From a virus: a stretch of 32,099 nt of DNA. Location: the IMG/VR virus record IMGVR_UViG_3300037808_000005, positions 1 to 32,099 of that record, one strand, 5' to 3'. Every line of letters starts with the position of its first letter. Positions within the stretch are counted from its first letter, which is position 1. Shown here one piece after another: positions 1 to 7,299 of the stretch. The position numbers were made by a program, and so were the translations under genes. The notes beneath the pieces are model-generated. The model was not told where the DNA came from. It was given only the letters and a program-made list of their open reading frames with translations, and made no database searches.

Positions 1-253
1 TAAAACTACCTTTGGCTTTTGTTTTAATATATGTATGGTCTGACTCTGCTGCTGCATTTGCAGTTCTTGATGACAATACGATAACTGAATCAAAACCTGC
101 TCTTTCATTATTAACTGTAGTTTCTGTCACTGATGTTGCTAAAGTAAAAGTACCACTATTATTAGTTTTACCATTCATAGCGTTATTAACTACTTCTGCA
201 ACTGCTCTAGGGTCACCACCTTGATAGGGAAGTGTACGATACATTCTAGGCAT
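1..253 (-). CDS. Phage structural protein, 5' part only (runs off the window)
   Basis: The first 84 codons of a minus-strand gene read MPRMYRTLPYQGGDPRAVAEVVNNAM... and the window ends before a stop. The 'RTLP(F/Y)xGGDPRAVAEVVNN' opening and the run of T/S-rich beta-type sequence are familiar from a small protein of about 100 residues found beside tail and fibre genes in many phages. Its exact role is not known to me. The ATG overlaps the TAA of the upstream gene by one base (TAATG), which implies translational coupling. Probably a virion or tail-associated protein; the family resemblance is from memory. Confidence 0.75.
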   Translation of the reverse strand, partial: MPRMYRTLPYQGGDPRAVAEVVNNAMNGKTNNSGTFTLATSVTETTVNNERAGFDSVIVLSSRTANAAAESDHTYIKTKAKGSF

Positions 254-1689
254 TATCTATTGCCTTGCGGTTTTAAGTCTACATCTACAGCCATTGCTGT
301 TGTCCAACTTCCTGTTGGCTGAACATTAAACCTATGATACCTACCTGCACTTCTTAAATTACATCTACCCTCTGTTGTAGCAGGAACAAATGCACCAAAC
401 TCAATGTTGTCATCTAATTCTCTGCGACTAGCTACAGCTACTTGTGCTGTTCCGTTATCTATTTGTGGTCTTGCTAGTGTTGCTACAGAATTATAGCCAA
501 TTTCTATATCTGTTGTAATAAGTTGTGGAGTTATAGATGTTCCTGTAAATACTACTATTTTATTTCCTATAGCACCTGCAAATAAAAACTTACCACCAAT
601 AAATAATCGTGAATCTAGTGATGCAGGCATAGTATCTATATCTGTATAACCTAAACTTGAGCCTAAACTTTCTAATGTCTCACCTAATGTAGCAATAGTA
701 CCAACGACATCTGATGTTGTTTCAGCTCTTGACCATTTTTGTAATTGCCAGTTGTAAATAAGTATTCTTCTGTTGCCATCTACATCCGCATAGTTCCAAA
801 CCACTAGGTTTTTAACTGGGTCTACAGCAGCACTTATTGTATTAATTTGAGTTAAATCAACTCTACTAAAAAACCATCTATCTATTTTTTCTAATCCTAT
901 GTTTGTTACTGTTTGTCCATCTGTAGAATACCACCCATTATCTGACAGGAAGAAACTAATGTTTCCGTACCTAGCAACAGAGTTACCCTCTAAACAACCT
1001 AATCCACTAGAGATGGTATCAAATTGAAAGAACAATGGCGAACCAACATATGAAGCTCTAACCACAGATTTTTCTAAAAATATAACACCAAACTCACCAC
1101 CTGTTATTGCTTGAACATTACCACCATCAGGAATTATTTGAAAGTCACTTTGGCTTGTAGCTCCAGAAGTCCAATCTGTTTCATCATTAATATCAGACCA
1201 TTGAACTTTATCTGGATTTGTGCCTGTACCAATGTTACCTGCAAATACAAAGTCACGAACAACAGCAATGTCTTTAGCTACAGGAGCTGTTGATGCAACA
1301 TCTGCAAACGCTGTAGATGAACCGATAGTCCATGCTTGTATTTTTTGCGTATCGTTACAAGCTAACACGACATTACCAAACTGCTCAAATCTCCATGTGC
1401 CATTTCCTGTGTAACCACCTGATTTAGATACATCTGCTAATGCAAGTGTTGCAATATTTAGTTTAAATAATTTTGTAGCACCACCTGCAAACACTTCTAC
1501 ATTAGCTCCAAATTTAGCTACAAATATATTGTTAATATCTTCACTAGCAGCGTTAGAAAAATCTTCTGCACTAGGAAAAGCACCATAACCAATACCGACA
1601 GGATATACATTTTTAGCATCATTTAAACTACCTGCATTAGCTGGTTGGTCTGGTAACCAGTCTGTAAATTGTAATCTTTTTGTTGTCAT
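253..1689 (-). CDS. Phage tail/connector structural protein, possibly tail-nozzle-like
   Basis: 478 residues, soluble, with no signal peptide or membrane segment. The opening TTKRLQFTDWLPDQP is followed by a long beta-rich body with repeated blade-like units, for example 'VRDFVFAGN', 'VQWSDINDETDW', 'FLSDNGWYSTDGQ' and 'VDPVKNLVVWNY'. This pattern resembles the beta-propeller tail proteins of podoviruses (P22 gp10 and T7 gp12 types), which form the tail tube or nozzle below the portal. It lies downstream of the fibre genes, in the late leftward operon. Nozzle function is inference from fold-like sequence and context; another virion role is possible. Confidence 0.6.
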   Translation of the reverse strand: MTTKRLQFTDWLPDQPANAGSLNDAKNVYPVGIGYGAFPSAEDFSNAASEDINNIFVAKFGANVEVFAGGATKLFKLNIATLALADVSKSGGYTGNGTWRFEQFGNVVLACNDTQKIQAWTIGSSTAFADVASTAPVAKDIAVVRDFVFAGNIGTGTNPDKVQWSDINDETDWTSGATSQSDFQIIPDGGNVQAITGGEFGVIFLEKSVVRASYVGSPLFFQFDTISSGLGCLEGNSVARYGNISFFLSDNGWYSTDGQTVTNIGLEKIDRWFFSRVDLTQINTISAAVDPVKNLVVWNYADVDGNRRILIYNWQLQKWSRAETTSDVVGTIATLGETLESLGSSLGYTDIDTMPASLDSRLFIGGKFLFAGAIGNKIVVFTGTSITPQLITTDIEIGYNSVATLARPQIDNGTAQVAVASRRELDDNIEFGAFVPATTEGRCNLRSAGRYHRFNVQPTGSWTTAMAVDVDLKPQGNR

Positions 1690-1690
1690 A

Positions 1691-2476
1691 TTATGATTTC
1701 ATTATGTATGCTAAAGCATAGTAAGGGGGTAAGTTAGCATTTGTTCCAGAGCTACCTGCACTACTAACTGTTATTGTGTGATTGTGAGCAGGTACTGTGT
1801 TTGTGCTTGTTGATGTATGTCCTGAAAATACATATGGGTCAAATGGAGTACCATCAGCTCTTGTAGCACCAGCAGCTTTATCATAAGTATGGCTATGTGC
1901 GTTTTCACTAGAACTTGTAGCAGTGTGAGTGTGGCTAACTACTATAGCATCTTTGCTACCACCACTTAAAGTAGAAGAACCTGTTACAGTTGTTTTAGCA
2001 GCACCACCACTATCAGAATGAGCACCAATAACAAATTGATTTCTTAAATCAGGAGTGCTAGAAGTACCATCACATAGTAACCAACCACTTGGAATAGTAG
2101 CAATAGTTCCTGACCACATAATAATCATACCAGCAGTAAACGCATCAGGAAAAGAAACAGATGTCCAAGTAGGAGTTGAACCTGAACCTGATGAAGTTAA
2201 ATATTGACCAGAAGTTCCAGATGCACCATCTAATGTAAGATTTCCAGTAACAGATAATGTGCCTGAAGAAACAAGAGTTCCAGAAGCTGTAACTGTGCCA
2301 GAGCTAGTCCAACCATCACCACTAGAGCCGTCTTGCCAATCTTTAATTTCTTTCATCAACTCTCTAATTGCGTTATTGATTGTACTGGGGGGACACCCCT
2401 CATTTATGTTAATAGAGTTAATGTCAGTGTTATTAGCTGCAACACTATCCCATTCTGATACTTTAGTTTTTGCCAT
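1691..2476 (-). CDS. Tail fibre protein with phage tail collar domain
   Basis: 261 residues. The N-terminal 50 or so residues look helical (INNAIRELMKEIKDWQ), followed by a repetitive TSSGTV/SGTLSVTGNLTLDG beta segment. A clear tail collar domain starts near residue 112: 'AGMIIMWSGTIATIPSGWLLCDG' in part, then 'PDLRNQFVIGA'. The C-terminal region carries HxH pairs (SHTHT, AHSHT, AHNHT), the arrangement known to bind metal ions in T4-type fibre tips. It ends LPPYYALAYIMKS, a usual collar-family ending. The product is a receptor-binding or fibre protein in a long run of fibre genes. Its start follows the repeat-protein gene by three bases. Confidence 0.88.
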   Translation of the reverse strand: MAKTKVSEWDSVAANNTDINSININEGCPPSTINNAIRELMKEIKDWQDGSSGDGWTSSGTVTASGTLVSSGTLSVTGNLTLDGASGTSGQYLTSSGSGSTPTWTSVSFPDAFTAGMIIMWSGTIATIPSGWLLCDGTSSTPDLRNQFVIGAHSDSGGAAKTTVTGSSTLSGGSKDAIVVSHTHTATSSSENAHSHTYDKAAGATRADGTPFDPYVFSGHTSTSTNTVPAHNHTITVSSAGSSGTNANLPPYYALAYIMKS

Positions 2477-2479
2477 GTT

Positions 2480-3196
2480 TTATCCTTGTCGTTTCCAATC
2501 GTTAGTTCCTACTGTTGAATCAGTCCATACATCACTACCTGCTGATACTGCTGACCATGTATTTGTTTCTACTGGCACATCAGTCCATTCTTCACCAAGT
2601 AAATATCCTATTGCTGTTACTGTTCCTACACCATTTATAGAAGCATTAGCGTTTCTTGTTATAGAAGATGCTGCTGTTAATGTTGCTACTCCCTCTACAC
2701 TTGCAATTCCTGTAGCAATTAATCCACCTAATGCAGATACTGTTGCTGTTCCAGAAATACTTGCATCACCAAATGTTATTCTTAAACCATCAGCAGTTAG
2801 TGTAGCTGTGCCACTAATACTAGCATCAGCATAAATAATAGAACCTGATAAAGCGACTGTTAGTGTTGCACGACCACTAATATCACCACTACCAAATGCG
2901 ACATAAACACCATTAGCTGTAACAGTCGCAGTTCCAGTAATAGAACCTGTTGCATTATTAACAAGACCACCTAATGCAGATACAGTGGCTACACCACTAA
3001 CACTTGCATCACCAAGTCTTATTCTTAATCCATCTGCTGTTAGTGTTGCAGTTGCACTGATAGATGCAGCAGCAGTTCTTTCTCTTAATGCACTCGCTGT
3101 AACAGTTCCTATACCCTCTATCTGTGCAGCACCTGTTTTTACTATAGTGCCTAGTGTGGAGTATGGACTCTGTGAAAAGGTTGAAATGCCAAACAT
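2480..3196 (-). CDS. Repetitive beta-rich virion protein (20-residue repeats)
   Basis: 238 residues made almost entirely of about eight or nine units of 20-21 residues. Each unit resembles 'ASISGTATLTADGLRITFGD' or 'ASVSGVATVSALGG'. A two-unit block is itself duplicated: DNA around 2731-2826 resembles 2969-3064. The last 30 or so residues carry three 10-residue units that each begin with Trp (WTDVPVETNT, WSAVSAGSDV, WTDSTVGTND). Such stacked beta units fit a fibrous spacer in a tail fibre or spike. It lies between the collar-domain fibre and a small secreted protein. I do not recognise a named family; the role is inferred from composition and neighbours. Confidence 0.72.
   Translation of the reverse strand: MFGISTFSQSPYSTLGTIVKTGAAQIEGIGTVTASALRERTAAASISATATLTADGLRIRLGDASVSGVATVSALGGLVNNATGSITGTATVTANGVYVAFGSGDISGRATLTVALSGSIIYADASISGTATLTADGLRITFGDASISGTATVSALGGLIATGIASVEGVATLTAASSITRNANASINGVGTVTAIGYLLGEEWTDVPVETNTWSAVSAGSDVWTDSTVGTNDWKRQG
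2590..3150 (-). repeat. Imperfect tandem coding repeats, about 60-63 bp period
   Basis: The DNA encoding the 20-21-residue units is visibly repeated but diverged. Phrases such as 'cacctaatgcagatac' and 'cttgcatcaccaa' recur at about 2728/2969 and 2760/3002, roughly 240 bp apart. Divergence at third positions suggests old duplication maintained by selection on the protein. Confidence 0.65.
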
Positions 3197-3490
3197 TTAT
3201 ATTTCAGCCTCCATCACCTCGCTAAACATATCAGGACTAAAGACACTAAAATCTCCATCCTTCCAAGTTATGTGTATCATATTTTCAGGAGATACTACCC
3301 AACATCCTTTTACAAATTGATGGTTAGTGTTCTGAACAGCAGCTCTAAACCCTCTATCTTCATCACAAGCTACCTTGCTTAAAACAATCCTTGTACTCTC
3401 ATTAAGGTAGTAGACTTGATATTGCCCTGCAAATACGATAGTGCTTATAAAGAGTAATGCTACTAGCGTAATTTTTTTAAGATGCTGCAT
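3197..3490 (-). CDS. Small exported protein with N-terminal signal peptide
   Basis: 97 residues if translation starts at the ATG at 3490, which has AAGGAG ideally placed at 3495-3500. An ATG eight codons upstream has no such site. The N terminus, MQHLKKITLVALLFISTIVFAGQ, is a signal peptide: KK, then a hydrophobic core of about 15 residues, then an FAG-type cleavage site. The mature part has two cysteines, in 'VACDEDRG' and 'VKGCWVV', that could pair in the periplasm. It lies downstream of two tiny membrane-protein genes inside the fibre region. No family is recognised; an envelope-acting role (lysis or exclusion) is possible. Confidence 0.7.
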   Translation of the reverse strand: MQHLKKITLVALLFISTIVFAGQYQVYYLNESTRIVLSKVACDEDRGFRAAVQNTNHQFVKGCWVVSPENMIHITWKDGDFSVFSPDMFSEVMEAEI

Positions 3491-3579
3491 ACCTTCTCCT
3501 TTAGTAAGATACATAAATCTCTACCATAAAATTCCCAAGTGATTGCACCACCTATAAACCATAATAAATACATAATCAT
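3463..3579 (-). CDS. 38-residue membrane protein
   Basis: This short gene reads MIMYLLWFIGGAITWEFYGRD... and ends KKLR. Residues 2-15 form one hydrophobic segment, followed by a basic tail (KEK, KKLR). Its ATG overlaps the TGA of the upstream gene (ATGA), and its 3' part overlaps the start of the exported-protein gene by 28 bases. This tight nesting of small membrane and exported genes supports a real gene, although none of the three matches a family I know. Confidence 0.5.
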   Translation of the reverse strand: MIMYLLWFIGGAITWEFYGRDLCILLKEKVCSILKKLR

Positions 3580-3752
3580 TTAACTATCCATCCATGAGAC
3601 GCTGCCCAAAGATAAACTAGCCCAACGAGAGCCATTGCTGTTATCCCTTTAAGACTCCATTTCCCAAACTCCATAAACTTTTTATCTAACCACTCTTGTA
3701 AGCCTTCCTTCATCGCTTGCTTATTCAGTTCTTTAATTTCCTCTGGATTCAT
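3576..3752 (-). CDS. 58-residue single-pass membrane protein
   Basis: The product starts MNPEEIKELNKQAMKEG and has an amphipathic, charged N-terminal helix of about 30 residues. One membrane segment follows (GITAMALVGLVYLWAASHG), then a short tail (WIVK). The ATG overlaps the stop of the partner-protein gene by one base (TAATG), and the TGA overlaps the next ATG. A helix plus C-terminal membrane anchor is a shape shared by XhlA-like and other small phage lysis proteins. The function is unknown. Confidence 0.6.
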   Translation of the reverse strand: MNPEEIKELNKQAMKEGLQEWLDKKFMEFGKWSLKGITAMALVGLVYLWAASHGWIVK

Positions 3753-3937
3753 TATACGTCAGCCTCTACTGGTTGGTTACCTTTGGCTAACCATTCTAGT
3801 ACTTCTGCATAGTGTCTATTGCTTGGGTCTGTTGGAACACATAATGTAGAGCCATTATCGTATGTAACAAAAACAGCTTTATTATCTATGAATACACCCT
3901 GTCTTGTTAGTCCTGCTTTTTTAACTAAATTAATCAT
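3752..3937 (-). CDS. Small fibre-associated protein (possible tail-fibre assembly partner)
   Basis: 61 residues. The C-terminal half, 'PTDPSNRHYAEVLEWLAKGN', follows the pattern D-P-x-N-x-x-Y-x-x-x-L-x-W-L-x-x-G-N seen in small proteins encoded just after phage fibre genes, some of which act as assembly factors. It starts one base inside the stop of the fibre gene at 3937-4770. It is the third of three fibre-plus-small-gene pairs in this region. The family link is by pattern memory; the chaperone role is inferred. Confidence 0.65.
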   Translation of the reverse strand: MINLVKKAGLTRQGVFIDNKAVFVTYDNGSTLCVPTDPSNRHYAEVLEWLAKGNQPVEADV

Positions 3938-4770
3938 TATAGCTCCGCATCTATGTTAATGTAATCTGTAGCATCATTAAGTTTGATATAACCTATCCCG
4001 CTTAATGTATTAACAGTAACACCTGAAGCAACATTATAAAATAAATTAGCTCCTCTAGGTCCTGTGCCTACATAAGAATTAGGTCCACCAGTTGTCGTTA
4101 GCTCTGTATTTGCCATTGTGCTAAATATTACTGCGGTATTTCCTGATATGGTAGGGTTTGCTCTTTTTTCTAAATAAAACAAATTAATTTCTGGTCTATT
4201 AGCTGAATCTACTGTTGCTATTCCTTGAGGAATACCGCCATCAAAAGCACCGTTATATCTTTCAAAATACCTCTGACACAAAGCTAACTGCTGTCCATAT
4301 TGTAAGTGTTCAAATGGTGTTGCTGTAGTGCCTTCTTCTAGCTGTACGTTAGTTAATGTTCCTGTATTAAATTCAACTGTTGCATTAGTTCCACCTGTAA
4401 GTGTTCCTGTAACTCCAGAGGCACTATAAGAACCAGCATCTATTTTCCCTTGAGCTGTACCAGTCCAAGATAAAGTATGAGTACCACTTTGAATATTTAG
4501 ACCTTCAACAACTTGCTGTAGTGAGCCTGCTGTAATGGTTATAGTAGTAACATTAGCTGTAGTAGCAAAAGTATAGGTTGCTCCAGCAGCTCCAGCTTTA
4601 AATCTGTCATGTCCATAAGCACCTGCTGATAAACTTACTGTTCCTGTAACACCTCTTTGGTTAATAGCTAGATTACCATTGATAATAAGGTTCTTACCTA
4701 CAGGAGCTGATGCTTGTAATGAGCCATCATTATATGTAATACCATTAGTTCCGTTAATAGCTACACTCAT
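3937..4770 (-). CDS. Tail fibre protein
   Basis: 277 residues. The start 'AINGTNGITYNDGSLQ' is a common fibre opening. Near residue 25, 'GKNLIINGNLAINQRG' begins the conserved fibre tip-type domain, which ends with 'VQLEEGTTATPFEHLQYGQQLALCQRYF' around residues 142-168. This set (NLIINGxxxIxQRG ... VQLExGxxATPFExR ... LxLCQRYY) recurs in receptor-binding fibre proteins of many phages and prophages. A beta-rich C terminus follows. It is coupled by one-base overlaps to the genes on both sides. Confidence 0.85.
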   Translation of the reverse strand: MSVAINGTNGITYNDGSLQASAPVGKNLIINGNLAINQRGVTGTVSLSAGAYGHDRFKAGAAGATYTFATTANVTTITITAGSLQQVVEGLNIQSGTHTLSWTGTAQGKIDAGSYSASGVTGTLTGGTNATVEFNTGTLTNVQLEEGTTATPFEHLQYGQQLALCQRYFERYNGAFDGGIPQGIATVDSANRPEINLFYLEKRANPTISGNTAVIFSTMANTELTTTGGPNSYVGTGPRGANLFYNVASGVTVNTLSGIGYIKLNDATDYINIDAEL

Positions 4771-5036
4771 TACGTGTCTCCTTTAGGGTATTTAGCTTTG
4801 ACTGCTTGTCTTTTAGCTTGTAGTTCTTCTAGGTTTCCATCTAGCATTGCATGAACACACTCTTGTAATGTTGGATATTCAGCTAATCTTTTACCTATGT
4901 ATGCTTCAGGGTCTACCCAAGCATCTACTAAAGCCATGTCTATTTCTACATTGTTTCCATCAGCATCCATAGCTCCTGCTGTATCATCTATTGATACTAC
5001 ATTAGGATATAATTCTCTAATTGCTTTATGATTCAT
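4770..5036 (-). CDS. Small fibre-associated protein (XkdW-like pattern)
   Basis: 88 residues. The N-terminal part 'AIRELYPNVVSIDDTAG...DADGN' resembles short proteins that pair with fibres. The C-terminal part 'YPTLQECVHAMLDGNLEEL' and 'AKYPKGD' matches the 'YPSIxDQLDMxxxDG ... IKAVKxKYPK' pattern common in cyanophage and pelagiphage fibre neighbours. It follows and overlaps the fibre gene at 5036-5638 by one base and precedes the next fibre gene. Possible fibre attachment or assembly protein. Confidence 0.65.
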   Translation of the reverse strand: MNHKAIRELYPNVVSIDDTAGAMDADGNNVEIDMALVDAWVDPEAYIGKRLAEYPTLQECVHAMLDGNLEELQAKRQAVKAKYPKGDT

Positions 5037-5638
5037 TATGCTGATACCTCCATCAAAACAATATTTGTAGGAAAACTACCATTGTATGCACCACCACTTG
5101 CAGAACTACCACCAATTACTGCTGTGCCTCCACTTTCAGTTCCAGCTTGTAAAGCATAAGTTGTAGCACTTGTTGTGCTAGGCGAATCTAAATAAGAAAT
5201 TGCAAACATTTGTGTCCAACCTGTACCTGCTGTGGGAGAAAAAGCTGATGTTCGTGAAGCGCCACCTCTTGCGTCTCCTTGATAAATAGAAGTAGAGGCA
5301 CGAAGAAGATTTACTCCAGTAGCATAATTAGTTCCACCATTACCCCATCCACCTGAAACCATAACTAATATTTTACTGCTTGTAGCACTTGGTGTGATAG
5401 TGGCACTTGCTCCAGTAACAGTTGTAAAACTAGACAAAGCTGTTGTGGTTGAAAATGTATCTGTCTTTGTAGTTTGCACAACTTGCAGTATTTTACCAGT
5501 AGTAAGTGCATTTACATCTGCTGTTGTTGCTATCGTGCTTGTACTTGCAGGTAATGTAAGTGTATTTGTACCTGCTACTGCTGGTGCTGCAACTGTAATA
5601 GCTCCAGAGGTGTCTCCTGTTAATACTATATCAGCCAA
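5036..5638 (-). CDS. Tail fibre protein, T/S/A-rich
   Basis: 200 residues. It opens with the fibre-type lead 'ADIVLTGDTSGAITVAAPAVAGTNTLTLPASTSTIAT' (only part needed for recognition), a motif that recurs at the N termini of short marine phage fibres and may dock the fibre to the virion. The rest is beta-rich and low in charge, ending 'FPTNIVLMEVSA'. The ATG has AAGGAG upstream at about 5646-5651. A small XkdW-like gene follows with a one-base overlap. Confidence 0.78.
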   Translation of the reverse strand: MADIVLTGDTSGAITVAAPAVAGTNTLTLPASTSTIATTADVNALTTGKILQVVQTTKTDTFSTTTALSSFTTVTGASATITPSATSSKILVMVSGGWGNGGTNYATGVNLLRASTSIYQGDARGGASRTSAFSPTAGTGWTQMFAISYLDSPSTTSATTYALQAGTESGGTAVIGGSSASGGAYNGSFPTNIVLMEVSA

Positions 5639-5658
5639 AGTAATTCTCCTTAAATCTA

Positions 5659-5844
5659 TTATTTTTCTTCATATTTTGCTAGCTCCTCATCTGTTGGTCT
5701 TGCTAGTGTAGGATGATTCCATTCTTTGATGTAGTCACCTTTACCATCGCTATCATTCTGCAAATAAATAGTGGCAGTAATAGAAGGTGAAAAATCATCA
5801 TTCGTTAATGATGGATAGATTGTTTTAACTTTATTAAGCAACAT
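5659..5844 (-). CDS. Small fibre-associated protein (XkdW-like)
   Basis: 61 residues. The pattern 'IYPSLTNDDFSPSITATIYL', then 'NDSDGKGDYIKEWNHPTLARPTDEELAKY', is the XkdW-like signature of proteins encoded immediately after phage fibre genes. It overlaps the stop of the C1q-like fibre gene at 5844 by one base. Likely a fibre cofactor or assembly protein; the family assignment is from memory of the pattern. Confidence 0.72.
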   Translation of the reverse strand: MLLNKVKTIYPSLTNDDFSPSITATIYLQNDSDGKGDYIKEWNHPTLARPTDEELAKYEEK

Positions 5845-6401
5845 TATGCAGACCTCGCTAGATAACCTTGAAAATATGTAAAATATGATGCCAATGCACC
5901 CGCTTGTCCAGTTTGAGTAGTTGCATAAAGTTCAGCATAATCTGTTGAACCATTTAAATAAACAATGCAAGAAACAGTCATCATAGCGGCAGTTGCTTGA
6001 ACATTTTGTCCTCGTTTTGCTTCAGCACCATTTTTATAAATAGCAACTGTTACATTATTTGCGGTAACACCAGCAGTCCAAGCACCATTAAATTGATAAT
6101 ACCCCGCTACTTGTGGGGTAAAACGATAATTTGTAGTGTTATCATAAGCACTAGCCGTATCAAATTCTTCTGTTTGACATTGTATTTTTGTTGATACGCC
6201 TGCTGATAATGTTTGTGTAGAAGATTGGTAAGCACTAAACGCTGGACCTGTTGTTACCAAGTTTTTACCACTTGCCATTGTAAGACCAGTACTATCTACT
6301 GTAGCAATTGTTGATCCACCAGACTGTAGCTCTATTTCACCCGATGTGTCAGAGGTTAACTTTAATCCGTTACTTGTATCTGCATTTATTATTGTAGCCA
6401 T
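5844..6401 (-). CDS. Tail fibre protein with C1q/TNF-like C-terminal domain
   Basis: 185 residues. The first 55 or so follow the usual short-fibre lead 'NADTSNGLKLTSDTSGEIELQSGG...TVDSTGLTMASGKNL'. From about residue 70 the sequence has C1q-like landmarks: 'YRFTPQVAGYYQFNGAWT', a 'VAIYKNGAEAKRGQ' strand pair, 'VSCIVYLNGSTDYAELY', and the ending 'FQGYLARSA'. C1q/TNF-like jelly rolls form trimers and bind ligands, which suits a receptor-binding tip. It is coupled to the XkdW-like gene downstream. Confidence 0.8.
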   Translation of the reverse strand: MATIINADTSNGLKLTSDTSGEIELQSGGSTIATVDSTGLTMASGKNLVTTGPAFSAYQSSTQTLSAGVSTKIQCQTEEFDTASAYDNTTNYRFTPQVAGYYQFNGAWTAGVTANNVTVAIYKNGAEAKRGQNVQATAAMMTVSCIVYLNGSTDYAELYATTQTGQAGALASYFTYFQGYLARSA

Positions 6402-6402
6402 A

Positions 6403-6891
6403 TTATAATATCACCCATCGTTGTCCAGAAGGAATAGTAACTGTGATGCCACTAGCAATCGTAATTGTCCCAGCAGACATTCCATTGTAGTTTGTAGGAA
6501 AAGTATAGTCTGTATTTATTGTGTCGTTATTTACAAAGATGCCATTAGTTGCACCTATCTGTGGTGCGATACCTGTATTTGTGTTGTCTTGTACTACTGC
6601 TTTTTCAGCAGGGTAAGTACAAAATACATCACTTGTGCCAGACAATGTAATTGCTGAACCAGAATTACTTGACTCCAATATTGTTGTTCTGGATAAAGTT
6701 GTGCCTGAAGATGTATAAGTGCCTAAACCTACTTCATAGTCGTTACCACTTGTAATAGCATAGTAAGTTGTATTACCATTTCCTATAGCAGCAAAAGATT
6801 GAAAACCTGTACTAGCTCCAGCTAATGTAACTGTACCTGTGCCTGTAGTTGTAGTCGTTTCTTTTACTCTATCCTTTACGATAAGAGCCAT
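6403..6891 (-). CDS. Conserved phage virion protein, fibre-associated
   Basis: 162 residues. The opening 'MALIVKDRVKETTTTTGTG' and the blocks 'IGNGNTTYYAI', 'YEVGLGTYTSSGTTLSRTT' and 'SDVFCTYPAEKAV' are highly typical of a protein found beside fibre genes across unrelated phages, either alone or as the N-terminal domain of a fibre. Here it stands alone with a 50-residue beta-rich tail. It probably forms part of the baseplate or fibre base. The biochemical role is not established to my knowledge. Confidence 0.78.
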   Translation of the reverse strand: MALIVKDRVKETTTTTGTGTVTLAGASTGFQSFAAIGNGNTTYYAITSGNDYEVGLGTYTSSGTTLSRTTILESSNSGSAITLSGTSDVFCTYPAEKAVVQDNTNTGIAPQIGATNGIFVNNDTINTDYTFPTNYNGMSAGTITIASGITVTIPSGQRWVIL

Positions 6892-6900
6892 GTTTTATCC

Positions 6901-7293
6901 TTACGCTAATTCTACAGTTAGGTTGCCAGTTGTGATTTTAAATATATCACCAGAGTCAATAGTTTTAGAAGCATCTAGTGCTGTGTGGTATAACATATTT
7001 CCAGAACTAGCAGCATCCCATAAACCTATCCATCCTACAGCTCCCCAAGCTGCGGTTGCAGTTGGAAAAGTTATATCTGCATCTGTAGCAACTAAACCTG
7101 ATGTGCCTGAAGCAGTAGCAAAAGAAGAAGCAGTCCTAGCGTAAGAGCCACCAGAAACTTCTGTTCCAGTTCCAGCATCTGTTGGGTCTGCTGTGTGTAA
7201 TGATACATATGGATTGTTTACTGCTGTAAAAGCAGTTCCATTAAGTGTTAAGTTAAGAAGTTTAACTTCTAAATAATCCGACATTTCAGCCAT
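6901..7293 (-). CDS. Conserved phage tail-associated protein
   Basis: 130 residues. The landmarks 'MSDYLEVKLLNLTLNGTAFT', 'VSLHTADPTDAGTGTEVSGGSYARTA', 'ITFPTATAAWGAVGWIGLWD' and 'FKITTGNLTVELA' define a common phage structural family found with fibre genes. It sits directly downstream of the adaptor gene and upstream of the first fibre gene, so it probably joins fibres to the tail. The exact position in the virion is not known. Confidence 0.75.
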   Translation of the reverse strand: MAEMSDYLEVKLLNLTLNGTAFTAVNNPYVSLHTADPTDAGTGTEVSGGSYARTASSFATASGTSGLVATDADITFPTATAAWGAVGWIGLWDAASSGNMLYHTALDASKTIDSGDIFKITTGNLTVELA

Positions 7294-7299
7294 AGTAAT

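Noticed and set aside
2259-3320. Long plus-strand open frames rich in V, P, A and S
   Set aside because: They mirror the T/S/A-rich repeat protein and collar fibre on the minus strand; low-complexity coding DNA keeps several frames open.
3752-6401. Diversity-generating retroelement acting on the fibre genes
   Set aside because: No reverse transcriptase gene and no template/variable repeat pair are visible in the window.
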